From the NCBI RefSeq assembly GCF_900110275.1, contig NZ_FODC01000001.1:969198-1033197 (forward strand): a stretch of DNA of 64,000 nucleotides. Reading direction: 5' to 3'. The position numbers and the translations under genes were made by a program. The notes beneath the pieces are model-generated. The model searched no databases and was not told where the DNA came from. It saw only the letters and a list, made by a program, of their open reading frames with translations. Positions 44,675 to 52,881 of the stretch are shown here, in pieces. The DNA comes from Duganella sp. CF517 (GTDB lineage Bacteria; Pseudomonadota; Gammaproteobacteria; Burkholderiales; Burkholderiaceae_D). Numbering within the stretch: the stretch's first letter is position 1; every line of letters starts with the position of its first letter.

Positions 44675-46138
44675 TCATACTGCATGCGGCCTGCGCTGTC
44701 CCGGTACCGAAATAAGGAGCAAGCCTCCAAACACCAGCAAACCGTTCATGATAAGCAATTCCAGACCCAAACGATAGTTACCGAATAGTAATTTTTGATT
44801 GACATCAACGACGTAGCAGAGCGCGGGACCGGCCAACGCCACCAGCGGCACCCAGCGGTCGCGCACCGCGCGGCGGGTCAGGATACCGAAGGCGAATAAC
44901 CCCAGCAACGGGCCATAGGTATAGCCGGTCAGCTTCAGCACAAGCCCCACCATGCTGGCATTGTCGATCCATTTGAACATCAGCACCAGCAGCAGGAACA
45001 GCGCGCAGAAGGTCAGGTGCACGCGGTGGCGCCATCGTACCTTGGCCGCTTCGGGCAGATCGGTGCGGCGCTGCATGCCGAGGATGTCGATGCAAAAGGT
45101 CGACGTCAGCGCGGTCATCGCGCCGTCCGCGCTGGGGAACAGCGCCGACACCAGCCCGATGAAGAAGATCAGCTGCAGCGCCGCCGGCATGTGCCCCATG
45201 ACCACCGCCGGGAAGATCTTGTCGCCGCTGGCCGCCAGGCCCACCGTCGGCGCGTACAGGTACAGCAGCCCGCCAAGGAACATGAACAGCACCAGGACGG
45301 CGGTCAGCACCAGCGTCAGCAGCAGCATGTTCTTCTGCGAGTCGCGCAGGGTCTTGACGGAGATATTCTTTTGCATGATCTCCTGGTCCATGCCGGTCAT
45401 CGCCAGCACGATGAAGAAGCCGGCCAGCACCTGCTTCCAGAAATAGGCGGGGCTGTCGACCGAGGTCGTGACCACGTTGGTCAAGCCCTGGGCCCGCATG
45501 CGCGCCAGGCTCTCGGGCAGGCTCAGGTTCATGTCGTGCAGCAGCCAGCCGACGCAGGCCACCAGCCCCAGCACCATGCCGGTGGTTTGCAGGGTATCGG
45601 TCCAGACGATGGTCTTGACGCCGCCTTCGTAGGTGTACAGCAGGATCATGCCCAGGATCACCACGGTGGTCAGCCAGAACGGCACGCCCATATTGTCGAG
45701 GATGGTGATTTGCAGGATGTTGACGACCAGATAGAGCCGCGCGGACGCGCTCAACGTGCGCGACAGGATGAAAAACGCCGCGCCGCTCTGGTAGGAACGC
45801 GTGCCGAGCCGGACGTCGAGGTAGTGGTAGATCGAGGTCAGCTTGAGCCGGTAGTACAGCGGCAGCAGGACATGGGCGACGGCGATGTAGCCAAGTACGT
45901 AGCCGAGGATCACCTGCAGATAGCCGAAGCCGTCGCGGCCGACGGCGCCGGGCACGCTGACGAAAGTGACGCCGCTCAGGGTGGTGCCGACCATGCCGAA
46001 CGCCACCAGGATCCAGTTGCTGCTTTTGTTACCGATGAAGAAGCTGTCGTTGGTGGCGTTGCGGGAGGTGCGCCAGGCGACCCCCAGCAGCAAGGCGAAA
46101 TAGGCGAAGATCAGGCAAAACAGCGTGACAGCAGACAT
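44675..46138 (-). CDS. Sodium:solute symporter family transporter
   Basis: 487 residues with about 13 hydrophobic helices and the SSS-family features FGMVGTTLSGVTFVSVPGAVGRDGFGYLQV, SGAAFFILSRTLSASARLYLVVN and the second-half motif IGLVSALFPSADGAMTALTS. The family uses a sodium gradient to import sugars, amino acids, nucleosides or vitamins. It lies 89 bases downstream of the DeoR regulator on the same strand, and both may be controlled by the decamer operator upstream of that regulator, which makes a sugar or sugar derivative plausible. Substrate unknown. Confidence 0.9.
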   Translation of the reverse strand: MSAVTLFCLIFAYFALLLGVAWRTSRNATNDSFFIGNKSSNWILVAFGMVGTTLSGVTFVSVPGAVGRDGFGYLQVILGYVLGYIAVAHVLLPLYYRLKLTSIYHYLDVRLGTRSYQSGAAFFILSRTLSASARLYLVVNILQITILDNMGVPFWLTTVVILGMILLYTYEGGVKTIVWTDTLQTTGMVLGLVACVGWLLHDMNLSLPESLARMRAQGLTNVVTTSVDSPAYFWKQVLAGFFIVLAMTGMDQEIMQKNISVKTLRDSQKNMLLLTLVLTAVLVLFMFLGGLLYLYAPTVGLAASGDKIFPAVVMGHMPAALQLIFFIGLVSALFPSADGAMTALTSTFCIDILGMQRRTDLPEAAKVRWRHRVHLTFCALFLLLVLMFKWIDNASMVGLVLKLTGYTYGPLLGLFAFGILTRRAVRDRWVPLVALAGPALCYVVDVNQKLLFGNYRLGLELLIMNGLLVFGGLLLISVPGQRRPHAV

Positions 46139-46227
46139 GAGGATTATCCAGCGGCAAGTAATTCAAATCGCCGCCAATATACACCCCCGCCCCCGCCCGC
46201 GTGCGGCAGCCGACTCCAGCTAGCGGC

Positions 46228-47010
46228 TCACGCCGCTTCCCACGGCGCCGCTTTCGACACCACGGCGTCCGCTTCCAGCAGCGGCCGGAGCGCGGCGTCG
46301 GCCACGTCATGCTCAAGGATGAAGCCGCTGACGCCGTTGATCTGCGCTACGCGGAACGGCGCGCTCGTGCCCAGCTTCTCGTTTGTCGCCAGCACCGTGA
46401 CCTTGGCGCTGGCGGCGACCAGCGCCCGTTTGAACTGGGCGTCGGCCGGGTCGAAAGCGCTGACGCCGGTGGACGCGGCGATCGCGCACGCGCCCAGGAA
46501 CAGGCGGTCGATATTCATGCCCGACACCGTGGCGATGGCGCCGGCGTCGACGCTGCCGCCGAGCGCCGGGGTGACCACCCCGCCGACCAGGATCAGCCGC
46601 AGATCGGAGCGCTTAAGCACGGCAGCGGCGATATCGATGGAATTGGTGGCCACGGTCAACTCCAGGCCATCTTTCAAAAACTCGACGATGAGCAGGTTGG
46701 TGCTGCCGCAATCGAGAAAGATCAGCTGTCCGGGTTCGACCGTTGCGGCGGCCGCGCGCGCCAGGGCCGCCTTCTGGCGCTGCGCGGTGTGCATTCTGAC
46801 GGCGATCGGTTGCGCTGCCCCGGAGGTCGGCATGGCGCCGCCGTAGATCCGCTGGCACAAGCCCTCCGCCGCCAGCGCGCGCAGGTCGCGCCGCACGGCG
46901 TCCTCGGAAACGGCGAATTCGGCCGCCAGCAAGGCGGCCGAAACCGTCTGACCGCCGGACAACCGTTCGGCGATCGCGGCGCGGCGTTCAAGGGGAAGGA
47001 TAGGATTCAT
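46228..47010 (-). CDS. DeoR/GlpR-family transcriptional repressor
   Basis: 260 residues from the ATG at 47010; the frame opens upstream but those codons would overlap the operator. Helix-turn-helix (about 1-60) contains the DeoR signature VSAALLAAEFAVSEDAVRRDLRALAAEGLCQRIYGGA, and the effector domain (about 75-250) contains the LIFLDCGSTNLLIVEFL and LFLGACAIAASTGVSAFDPADAQFK segments typical of the DeoR C-terminal sugar-phosphate sensor. It is divergent from a sugar O-acetyltransferase and upstream of a sodium:solute symporter. Three phased decamers occur just before its start and three more ahead of the acetyltransferase, indicating autoregulation and control of both sides. Confidence 0.9.
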   Translation of the reverse strand: MNPILPLERRAAIAERLSGGQTVSAALLAAEFAVSEDAVRRDLRALAAEGLCQRIYGGAMPTSGAAQPIAVRMHTAQRQKAALARAAAATVEPGQLIFLDCGSTNLLIVEFLKDGLELTVATNSIDIAAAVLKRSDLRLILVGGVVTPALGGSVDAGAIATVSGMNIDRLFLGACAIAASTGVSAFDPADAQFKRALVAASAKVTVLATNEKLGTSAPFRVAQINGVSGFILEHDVADAALRPLLEADAVVSKAAPWEAA

Positions 47011-47013
47011 GGG

Positions 47014-47043
47014 CGCATGATAACACGCACAAACGTGCATAAA
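47014..47043 (-). promoter_or_regulatory. DeoR operator 1: three phased decamers
   Basis: Read on the minus strand there are three consecutive 10-base units, TTTATGCACG, TTTGTGCGTG and TTATCATGCG, ending four bases before the deoR ATG. The 10-base period puts each repeat on the same helix face, as seen with DeoR-family repressors that bind direct repeats. Confidence 0.65.
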
Positions 47044-47090
47044 CAATCGACAATCGCCGGTGGCCGCTCGCCACATCAGGCGGAAACCCA

Positions 47091-47119
47091 TTGCAACGGA
47101 GGGCGGATTGGCGTATCGT
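47091..47119 (+). promoter_or_regulatory. Promoter of the sugar O-acetyltransferase
   Basis: TTGCAA (47091-47096) and TATCGT (47114-47119) are separated by an ideal 17-base spacer. Transcription would start near 47126, inside the decamer operator 2, which explains how the repressor could block it. Confidence 0.5.
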
Positions 47120-47120
47120 T

Positions 47121-47160
47121 CGGATACACGTTAGTGCACGTTCATGCACGTTTATGCATA
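47121..47160 (+). promoter_or_regulatory. DeoR operator 2: four phased decamers
   Basis: Consecutive 10-base units CGGATACACG, TTAGTGCACG, TTCATGCACG and TTTATGCATA follow the promoter. The last three fit the same pattern (TT-N-RTGCACG) as operator 1 on the opposite strand, so the same DeoR protein probably binds both. Confidence 0.65.
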
Positions 47161-47172
47161 AAGGATACAAAA

Positions 47173-47727
47173 TTGGGACAGACGCAAAAACAGAAAATGC
47201 TGGCGGGCGAGTTCTACACCGCCGCGGACGCCGAGATTCAGGCCGATCAAGCGGCCGCGCGCGACTGGATGGAACGCTACAACTGCGGCGTCGGCCTGAC
47301 GCAGGACCAGCACCGCGAACTGCTGGTGGAAGGCCTTGGGGGCGTCGGCGAAGGCGTCGTTATCCGCCCGCCCTTCCACGTCGACTACGGCTACAACATC
47401 AAGGTCGGCAATGGGGTGTTTTTAAACTTTAACTGCGTCATTTTGGACGTGGTGCAGGTCGAGATCGGCGACATGACCCAGATCGGTCCGGGCGTGCAGA
47501 TCCTCACCGCCGACCATCCGCGCGAGCCGGCGCTGCGGGCGCAAGGGCTGGAGTTCGGGCGTCCGATCCGCATCGGGCGCAACGTCTGGATAGGCGCGGG
47601 CGCGCTCATCATGCCGGGCGTGACCATCGGCGACGACGCGCTGATCGGCGCTGGCAGCGTGGTCACGCGCGACGTGGCGCAGGGCGTGACGGTGATGGGC
47701 AATCCGGCGCGGCCGCGCTCCGCCTGA
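47173..47727 (+). CDS. Sugar O-acetyltransferase (maltose acetyltransferase/LacA family)
   Basis: 184 residues. The start codon is a TTG at 47173 with AAAGGA seven bases ahead; no ATG is available in the right place. The start MGQTQKQKMLAGEFYTAADAEI aligns with the Maa/NodL N-terminus (KEKMLAGELYxAxDPEL). The C-terminal hexapeptide beta-helix (about 60-184) carries the characteristic NCVILD, IGPGVQILTADHP, NVWIGAGALIMPGVTIGDDALIGAGSVVTRDV sequences with His of the HP/D motif. The enzyme transfers acetyl from acetyl-CoA to a sugar. Operator 2 in its leader and the divergent DeoR gene show sugar-type regulation. The natural acceptor is unknown. Confidence 0.9.
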   Translation: MGQTQKQKMLAGEFYTAADAEIQADQAAARDWMERYNCGVGLTQDQHRELLVEGLGGVGEGVVIRPPFHVDYGYNIKVGNGVFLNFNCVILDVVQVEIGDMTQIGPGVQILTADHPREPALRAQGLEFGRPIRIGRNVWIGAGALIMPGVTIGDDALIGAGSVVTRDVAQGVTVMGNPARPRSA

Positions 47728-47739
47728 TCGCGGCCGGGC

Positions 47740-49374
47740 TTACATCCGGTCGAGCAACTGCTGCCCGGCGCGCTCGCTGAGCACCAGCACCAGCTTGAGC
47801 CGGGCGCGCGTCATGCCCACGAACAGCTTGCGCAGCACGCGCTCGTCGATCTCGGCGAAGTCGATCTCGGTGAAAATCACCGCCGGGGCCGACTGGCCCT
47901 TGAAGCGGTACACCGACTCGGCCAGCAAGCCGCCTTCCCGGTACTCGGGGTTGCCGAACAGGTCGTAGACGCCGGTGAACGACTTCAAGGTGTGGGCGTC
48001 GCTCAGCTTGTCCAGGTTGAGGATGGCCGATTTTTCGCGCCCGCGGAACGAGGCGATGGCGATGTCGTGGCGCGCGAAGCCGGCGCCCAGGCACAGGGTG
48101 ACGGCCTTGCGGGTTTGCGCCAGCATCGCCTCGGTATCGCCCTCGGGATACATCAACTCCTCGATATCGGCGCCCTTGAACGGGCTGCCCGCCTCCACCG
48201 GCGAGGCGGTCGCGCCGATCGAGGCCAGCATGTCGACGATCTGGCGCGGACTGCGGTAGTTGGTGTTCGAATGCAGGGTGACCCAGCCCGGCAGCGGCAC
48301 CATCGCGCGGCCGTACAGGTTCTGGTTCGGGTCCTCGAGCCAGATCGCGCGGCCGTCGTCCTTGAGCATGCGCAGCAGGATGTCGCGCCAGGCCGGCGAA
48401 AAATCCTGGCCCTCGTCGACGATCACCACGTCGTAGCGCCACTCCCCGGGCAGCGGCGAGGCGGTCATCTGCGCCTCGATCTGCTCCCACACGCCGGGCG
48501 CGCCGTACTCGGGCACCTGGTCTTGCGCGCGCATGAAGGCGTCGCTGAGCATGTGGAAACTGGCGACCTTGCCGCCGGGCGGCACCAGGCGCTCGATATG
48601 GTCGGCCAGCGGCCGGTTGTAGCACACGTACAGCGGCGACAGGCCGGCGTCGATGGCGGCGGCGTATTCGGCCAGCGCCAGCTGGGTCTTGCCGCTGCCG
48701 GCGGTGCCGACCACGTGCAGGCGGAACGGCGTGAACTCCAGCCGCCGCGCCCAGGTCGCCAGGCCGCCGGACAGCCGCGCGACCATTTGCGCGGCATTGC
48801 CGATCATCGAGCTGGGATCGGGCCGCAGGCTGAGCATGTTGCCGAGGAAGCGCGTGACCTTGTCGAACTGTTCGCCGGGCTTGGGATCGGTGATGGGCAG
48901 GATGTCGCGCACCACTTGCGCCAGGCGGTCCTTGCTGGTGGCGTCGATGATGTGACGCGGATCGATGCCCGCCAGATTCGCGTTGCGGACGGTGTAGTCG
49001 GGGCAGTACAGCAGATAATCGATGGACAGCTCGCTGCCGAAGCGCTCGCTCAAGCCCTTGATCGAACGCATGATGTGGTTGGCCACCTTGCGCGGCTTGC
49101 CCTCGTAGTTGCGCACCAGGCCCTCCTGCGTCTCGTTGAGGAAGCCGGACTTCTGCTCGATCAGCAGCATGCGCCCGTTGGGCGCGACGATGATGAAATC
49201 GATCTCGCCGTACGCCGAGAAACCGTTCTCGACATTGGTCCAGTGGACGCCGTGATAGATGCGATAGGGAGCGCTGGCGAGGGTGGATTCGAGATAGGTG
49301 AGCGTTTCAATCTCGCGCGCGGCGGTGCCGGTGACGGCCATCTCTTGCCAGCCGGTAGGATGAAGATGAGCCAT
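47740..49374 (-). CDS. NERD domain plus UvrD-like DNA helicase
   Basis: 544 residues. The NERD nuclease-related domain is at about 17-130 (AREIETLTYLESTL, GEIDFIIVAPNGRMLLIEQKSG with the conserved D-x-E-x-K-like pattern), followed by a linker and a helicase core: Walker A VGTAGSGKTQLALA (about 222-235), Walker B VVIVDEGQDFSPAW (about 316-329), motif TNYRSPRQIVDML, and motif VI FVGMTRARLKLVLVLS. The closest architectures are NERD-helicase proteins described in defence and DNA-processing contexts. No methylase, nuclease or other defence gene is adjacent. The function is unknown; a role in DNA repair or phage defence is inference. Confidence 0.85.
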   Translation of the reverse strand: MAHLHPTGWQEMAVTGTAAREIETLTYLESTLASAPYRIYHGVHWTNVENGFSAYGEIDFIIVAPNGRMLLIEQKSGFLNETQEGLVRNYEGKPRKVANHIMRSIKGLSERFGSELSIDYLLYCPDYTVRNANLAGIDPRHIIDATSKDRLAQVVRDILPITDPKPGEQFDKVTRFLGNMLSLRPDPSSMIGNAAQMVARLSGGLATWARRLEFTPFRLHVVGTAGSGKTQLALAEYAAAIDAGLSPLYVCYNRPLADHIERLVPPGGKVASFHMLSDAFMRAQDQVPEYGAPGVWEQIEAQMTASPLPGEWRYDVVIVDEGQDFSPAWRDILLRMLKDDGRAIWLEDPNQNLYGRAMVPLPGWVTLHSNTNYRSPRQIVDMLASIGATASPVEAGSPFKGADIEELMYPEGDTEAMLAQTRKAVTLCLGAGFARHDIAIASFRGREKSAILNLDKLSDAHTLKSFTGVYDLFGNPEYREGGLLAESVYRFKGQSAPAVIFTEIDFAEIDERVLRKLFVGMTRARLKLVLVLSERAGQQLLDRM

Positions 49375-49410
49375 GAAAGGTGGGCGGGTCTGCCGTCAAT
49401 GAAAAAAAAC

Positions 49411-49437
49411 ATTGTAAGGCAGATCCGCCGTTGTCAA
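49411..49437 (-). promoter_or_regulatory. Promoter of the NERD-helicase gene
   Basis: Minus-strand TTGACA (49432-49437) and TACAAT (49411-49416) are separated by 15 bases, shorter than the optimum of 17, so the promoter may be weak. It lies in the 70-base gap behind the MFS gene, suggesting independent transcription of the NERD gene. A run of eight T residues follows. Confidence 0.5.
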
Positions 49438-49444
49438 CGTCCCA

Positions 49445-50656
49445 TTAGTGCGATGCGACGCGCACGCGCTGGGCCTCGCCGGCGACCTGCCGGCGCGGAT
49501 TGAGACGGTCGAGGCGGCCGCTGAGCGCGGTCAGGCCGAACGCGCCCAGCACCACCAGCGCGCCGATCCAGCCGGTGTGCACCAGGCCGGCGTGCTCGAC
49601 GATCAAACCGCCACCCCATGCACCGGCCGCGATGCCCAGGTTGAAGGCGGCGATATTCAGGCCCGAGGCGACGTCCACCGCGCGCGGCGTGAAGTGCTCG
49701 GCCTGCTGGACCACATACACCTGCAACCCGGCCACGTTGCCGAAGGCGAAGGCGCCCCACACCAGCACCGTCGCCAGCATCAGCCATTTGAACGGCGCCA
49801 CGAAGGTGACGACCAGCAGCACGGCGGCCAGACCCAGGAAGATGATCTTGAGCGCGCCGATCGGTCCGCGCGCGTCGGCCAGCTTGCCGCCCCAGATGTT
49901 GCCCACCGCGACCGAGACGCCGTACACCAGCATCACCAGCCCCACGGCGCCGGCGCTGAAACCCGAGATTTCCTGCAGAATCGGCGCCAGATAGGTGAAG
50001 GCGATGAAGGTGCCGCCATAGCCGACGGCGGTCATCGCATATACCAGCAACAGGCGCGGCTCGCCCAGCACCTTGACCTGCTGCAGCAACGAGGCCGGTT
50101 TGCTGTGCTGGATCGTCGACGGCACGAACAGCAGGCTGCCGATGAAGGCGAGCACACCCAGCGCCGAGACGGCCAGGAAGGTCTCGCGCCAGCCGAAATG
50201 CTGGCCGATGAAAGTGCCGAGCGGCACGCCGGTCACCAGCGCCACGGTTAATCCGGTGAACATGATGGCGATCGCGCTGGCGGCCTTCTCCTTCGGCACC
50301 AGCGAGGTGGCGATGGTCGAGCCGATCGAAAAGAACACGCCGTGCGCCAGACCCGTCAGGATGCGGGCGATCACCAGCGATTCGTAACTGGGCGCCTTCC
50401 AGGCCAGCAGATTGCCGGCGGTGAACAGCACCATCAGCGAGACCAGCAGCGTTTTACGCGGCAATTTTCCGGTCAGCGCGGTCAGCACCGGGGCGCCGAC
50501 GGCGACGCCCAGCGCGTACAGGCTGACCAGCAGACCGGCGGACGGCAGGTTTACGCCAAGATCGGCGGCGATGGTCGGCAAAAGACCGACGATGACAAAT
50601 TCGGTGGTCCCGATGGCGAATGCGCTGATGGTCAGCGCCAGCAAGGCAAGTGGCAT
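49445..50656 (-). CDS. MFS transporter, DHA1 (AraJ/YdhP-like) family
   Basis: 403 residues with 12 predicted helices. The N-terminus ALLALTISAFAIGTTEFVIVGLLPTIAADLGVNLPSAGLLVSLYALGVAVGAP is typical of the sugar-efflux/drug-efflux YdhP-AraJ-type group, and motif A-like GKLPRKTLL follows helix 2. The substrate is unknown; relatives export arabinose, purine ribonucleosides or drugs. It precedes the NERD-helicase gene on the same strand, which has its own promoter. Confidence 0.92.
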   Translation of the reverse strand: MPLALLALTISAFAIGTTEFVIVGLLPTIAADLGVNLPSAGLLVSLYALGVAVGAPVLTALTGKLPRKTLLVSLMVLFTAGNLLAWKAPSYESLVIARILTGLAHGVFFSIGSTIATSLVPKEKAASAIAIMFTGLTVALVTGVPLGTFIGQHFGWRETFLAVSALGVLAFIGSLLFVPSTIQHSKPASLLQQVKVLGEPRLLLVYAMTAVGYGGTFIAFTYLAPILQEISGFSAGAVGLVMLVYGVSVAVGNIWGGKLADARGPIGALKIIFLGLAAVLLVVTFVAPFKWLMLATVLVWGAFAFGNVAGLQVYVVQQAEHFTPRAVDVASGLNIAAFNLGIAAGAWGGGLIVEHAGLVHTGWIGALVVLGAFGLTALSGRLDRLNPRRQVAGEAQRVRVASH

Positions 50657-50849
50657 GACTTCACTCCTGAAAAGTTAATGCATGCAGTATCCAGACTTTC
50701 GCCGACAAGAAAAAGCCACGATCGGGTAGAAGATATTTGACTCCGGCGCAAATATGGGGCGTAGATACATGAGTCCGTGTCCGAATGACAGACTTGACCC
50801 CGGAGTGATTTATGATGGAGGGCTGTTGACTTCCGCTATCCGCTTCGCC

Positions 50850-51059
50850 ATGAATTCAGAAAAACTCGCGCTGTTGCTGACGCGTGAAATGCCTTACGGT
50901 AAATATAAGGGGCGCATGATCGCCGATCTGCCCGGCCATTACCTCGACTGGTTCGCGCGCGAGGGCTTTCCGTCGGGCGAACTGGGGGCGTTGATCGCGT
51001 TGATGTACGAGCTCGACCATAACGATTTGCGCGCCCTGCTCGACCCGCTGCGGCGGTGA
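50850..51059 (+). CDS. DUF3820 family small protein
   Basis: 69 residues. The sequence MPYGKYKGRMIADLPGHYLDWFAREGFPSGELGALIAL matches the short DUF3820 family, which contains the MPFGKYKG and GFPxGELG motifs and is found widely in proteobacteria. Function is not established; some members have been described as quorum-sensing-regulated in Pseudomonas. The ATG at 50850 matches the usual N-terminus (MNxExL). An in-frame TTG at 50825 with GGAGGG close upstream is possible but would add residues absent from the family. It stands alone between a divergent MFS gene and an M4 protease. Confidence 0.82.
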   Translation: MNSEKLALLLTREMPYGKYKGRMIADLPGHYLDWFAREGFPSGELGALIALMYELDHNDLRALLDPLRR

Positions 51060-51146
51060 AGCGCTGCTTCACGGTTGGCAATAGGTGACATCGGACAATG
51101 TAGATTCCGTGTATAAAGTCACTTATCGCTAACAGAGGAGAACACC

Positions 51147-52178
51147 ATGGCGCCCAACCCATATCGCTGCACTTGCTTCATCATCTCGTCGAAGATGCTG
51201 CGCCTGCTGGCCGACGAGACGAGCGATGCACACGAACGTTGCGTGCTATTGGACCAGGCCGAGCTGTCGGCCCATTTGCGCGGCCAGCGGTCGGTGGCGA
51301 CGCCGACGACCGCCGCCTTCGGCATCACCACCACCGGCGAGAAACGCCGCACCGTGTACGACGCCAAAAACAAGAGCGCCCTGCCCGGCAAGCTGGTGCG
51401 CGGCGAAGGCGCCAAGGCCAGCGACGACGCCACCGTCAACCAGGCCTACGACGGCGCCGGCGCCACCTACGATTTTTTGTTCGAGGTGTTGAAGCGCAAT
51501 TCCATCGACGGCAAGGGCGTGCGGCTCGACTCGACCGTCCACTATCAAAAGAATTTCAACAACGCTTTCTGGAACGGCCAGCAGATGGTCTACGGCGACG
51601 GCGACGGCAAACTGTTCATGGGTTTCACCACCGCCGTCGACGTCATCGCCCACGAACTGACCCACGGCTTGACGCAGAACGCCGTCCCCGGCGGCCTGGA
51701 CTACGAGGACCAGAGCGGCGCGCTCAACGAATCCATCTCCGACGTGTTCGGCAGCATGGTCAAGCAGTGGAAGCTCAAGCAGAGCAGCGCCCAGGCCGAC
51801 TGGCTGATCGGCGCCGGCATCATGGGGCCGACCGTCGGCAAGGCGCTGCGCTCGATGGCCGATCCGGGCAACAAGGAACTTACGTGGTCCGGCGATGACC
51901 AACCGAAGACGATGGCCGGTTATATCGAGGACGGCGACGTCCATACCAACTCGGGCATTCCCAACCACGCCTTTTACGCGGCCTGCATCGCGCTCAACGG
52001 CAACTCCTGGGACAAGGCCGGGCCGATCTGGTACAAGTCGCTATCCTTGCTGACGTCCACCGCCACCTTCGCCGACATGGCCAGGGCGACGATGCAGTCC
52101 GCCGAGCTGTTGTACGGCGCCGATTCGAAGGAACAGCATGCGGTGCAGGCCGCGTGGAAGCTGGTTGGCGTGATTTGA
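51147..52178 (+). CDS. M4-family metallopeptidase (protealysin-like)
   Basis: 343 residues. Zinc motif HELTH at about 168-172 in DVIAHELTHGLTQNAVPGGLDYEDQ, with the third ligand Glu in GALNESISDVFGSMVKQW (about 194) and the downstream catalytic His in DGDVHTNSGIPNHAFY. There is no signal peptide; the N-terminus YRCTCFIISSKMLRLLADE resembles the short propeptide of protealysin (a CxxFI-type propeptide), making it an intracellular or non-classically exported thermolysin-like protease. The Shine-Dalgarno AGAGGAG lies six bases before the ATG. An emfourin inhibitor gene follows 8 bases later, in the same order as in Serratia. Confidence 0.92.
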   Translation: MAPNPYRCTCFIISSKMLRLLADETSDAHERCVLLDQAELSAHLRGQRSVATPTTAAFGITTTGEKRRTVYDAKNKSALPGKLVRGEGAKASDDATVNQAYDGAGATYDFLFEVLKRNSIDGKGVRLDSTVHYQKNFNNAFWNGQQMVYGDGDGKLFMGFTTAVDVIAHELTHGLTQNAVPGGLDYEDQSGALNESISDVFGSMVKQWKLKQSSAQADWLIGAGIMGPTVGKALRSMADPGNKELTWSGDDQPKTMAGYIEDGDVHTNSGIPNHAFYAACIALNGNSWDKAGPIWYKSLSLLTSTATFADMARATMQSAELLYGADSKEQHAVQAAWKLVGVI

Positions 52179-52186
52179 GGGGAACG

Positions 52187-52495
52187 ATGATGCGTATGAC
52201 ATTGCGATGTACAGGCGGCTTCGCCGGACCGGCCGGGGCGCAGACGCGCACCATCGATCTGGCGCAGCTGCCGCATGAGCAGGCCGAGCAAATGCAGCAG
52301 TTGGTGCAGGCCTGCGACTTTTTCGCGCTGCCGGAAAAGCTGGTCAAGACCGCGCCGAAGTCCTGGGATTTCCAGTACGACCTGGAGGTCGACGAGGGCC
52401 GCCAGGCCCACACCGTGCGCTACCATCTGGACGCGGTGCCGGAACAGTTGCGGGCGTTGACCGAGAAGATCAACGACGAGGTCGATCCCGACTAG
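52187..52495 (+). CDS. Emfourin-like inhibitor of the M4 protease
   Basis: 102 residues. It starts 8 bases after the protease stop with a GAGGGG ribosome site. The sequence contains RCTGGFAGPAG, DLAQLPHEQAEQMQQLVQACDFFALPEKL and WDFQYDLEVDEGRQAHTVRYH, which correspond to the emfourin (M4in) family of intracellular thermolysin/protealysin inhibitors. Emfourin binds the protease active site tightly, so coexpression keeps the enzyme inactive inside the producing cell. The order protease-inhibitor as a two-gene unit supports the assignment. Its stop codon is the CTAG shared, on the opposite strand, with the convergent PPC-domain gene. Confidence 0.82.
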   Translation: MMRMTLRCTGGFAGPAGAQTRTIDLAQLPHEQAEQMQQLVQACDFFALPEKLVKTAPKSWDFQYDLEVDEGRQAHTVRYHLDAVPEQLRALTEKINDEVDPD

Positions 52496-52881
52496 TCGAT
52501 TCGCAGTTCCGGATAGCCGGTGCGCGGGTCGTGCTCGCGCCTGAAGCGGTGGTCGGGCAGCAAGGCCAGCAGTAGCTCGGCCGTGGTGCGCACCACGCAG
52601 CCGGGGCCGACATGTCCGCCGAAGACCTGCCCGCGCGCGTCGGCTACCGACATGTGCAGATGGGCGCCGTCCGGCGCGATCGCGCCGGCCAGGGTCAGGA
52701 TTTCCAGGTCGCCGTGCAACGCCGTCGCCTGCGGCTGCCCGGCATAGCGCAGTTGCGCGACGTGCAGGCTACCGATGCCTTGCAGCACGAAGCCGGCCCG
52801 GTGGCCGCTGGCCAGCAAGGCGGCCACCACCGCGCCGCGCACGTCGTCGCCGGGCTGCAGACGTAACGGCAAGGTCAGCAT
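52492..52881 (-). CDS. PPC (DUF296) domain protein
   Basis: 129 residues. The plants-and-prokaryotes-conserved domain covers nearly the whole protein, with LRLQPGDDVRGAVVAALLASGHRAGFVLQGIGSL, the GDLEILTLAGAIAPDGAHLHMSVADARGQVFGGHVGPGC core, and conserved His residues of HLHMSV and GGH that bind metal in archaeal and bacterial members. Bacterial stand-alone PPC proteins have unknown function; in plants the domain is fused to AT-hooks. Its ATG overlaps the stop of the glutaredoxin-like gene by one base (TGATG), so the pair is translationally coupled. Confidence 0.85.
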   Translation of the reverse strand: MLTLPLRLQPGDDVRGAVVAALLASGHRAGFVLQGIGSLHVAQLRYAGQPQATALHGDLEILTLAGAIAPDGAHLHMSVADARGQVFGGHVGPGCVVRTTAELLLALLPDHRFRREHDPRTGYPELRID

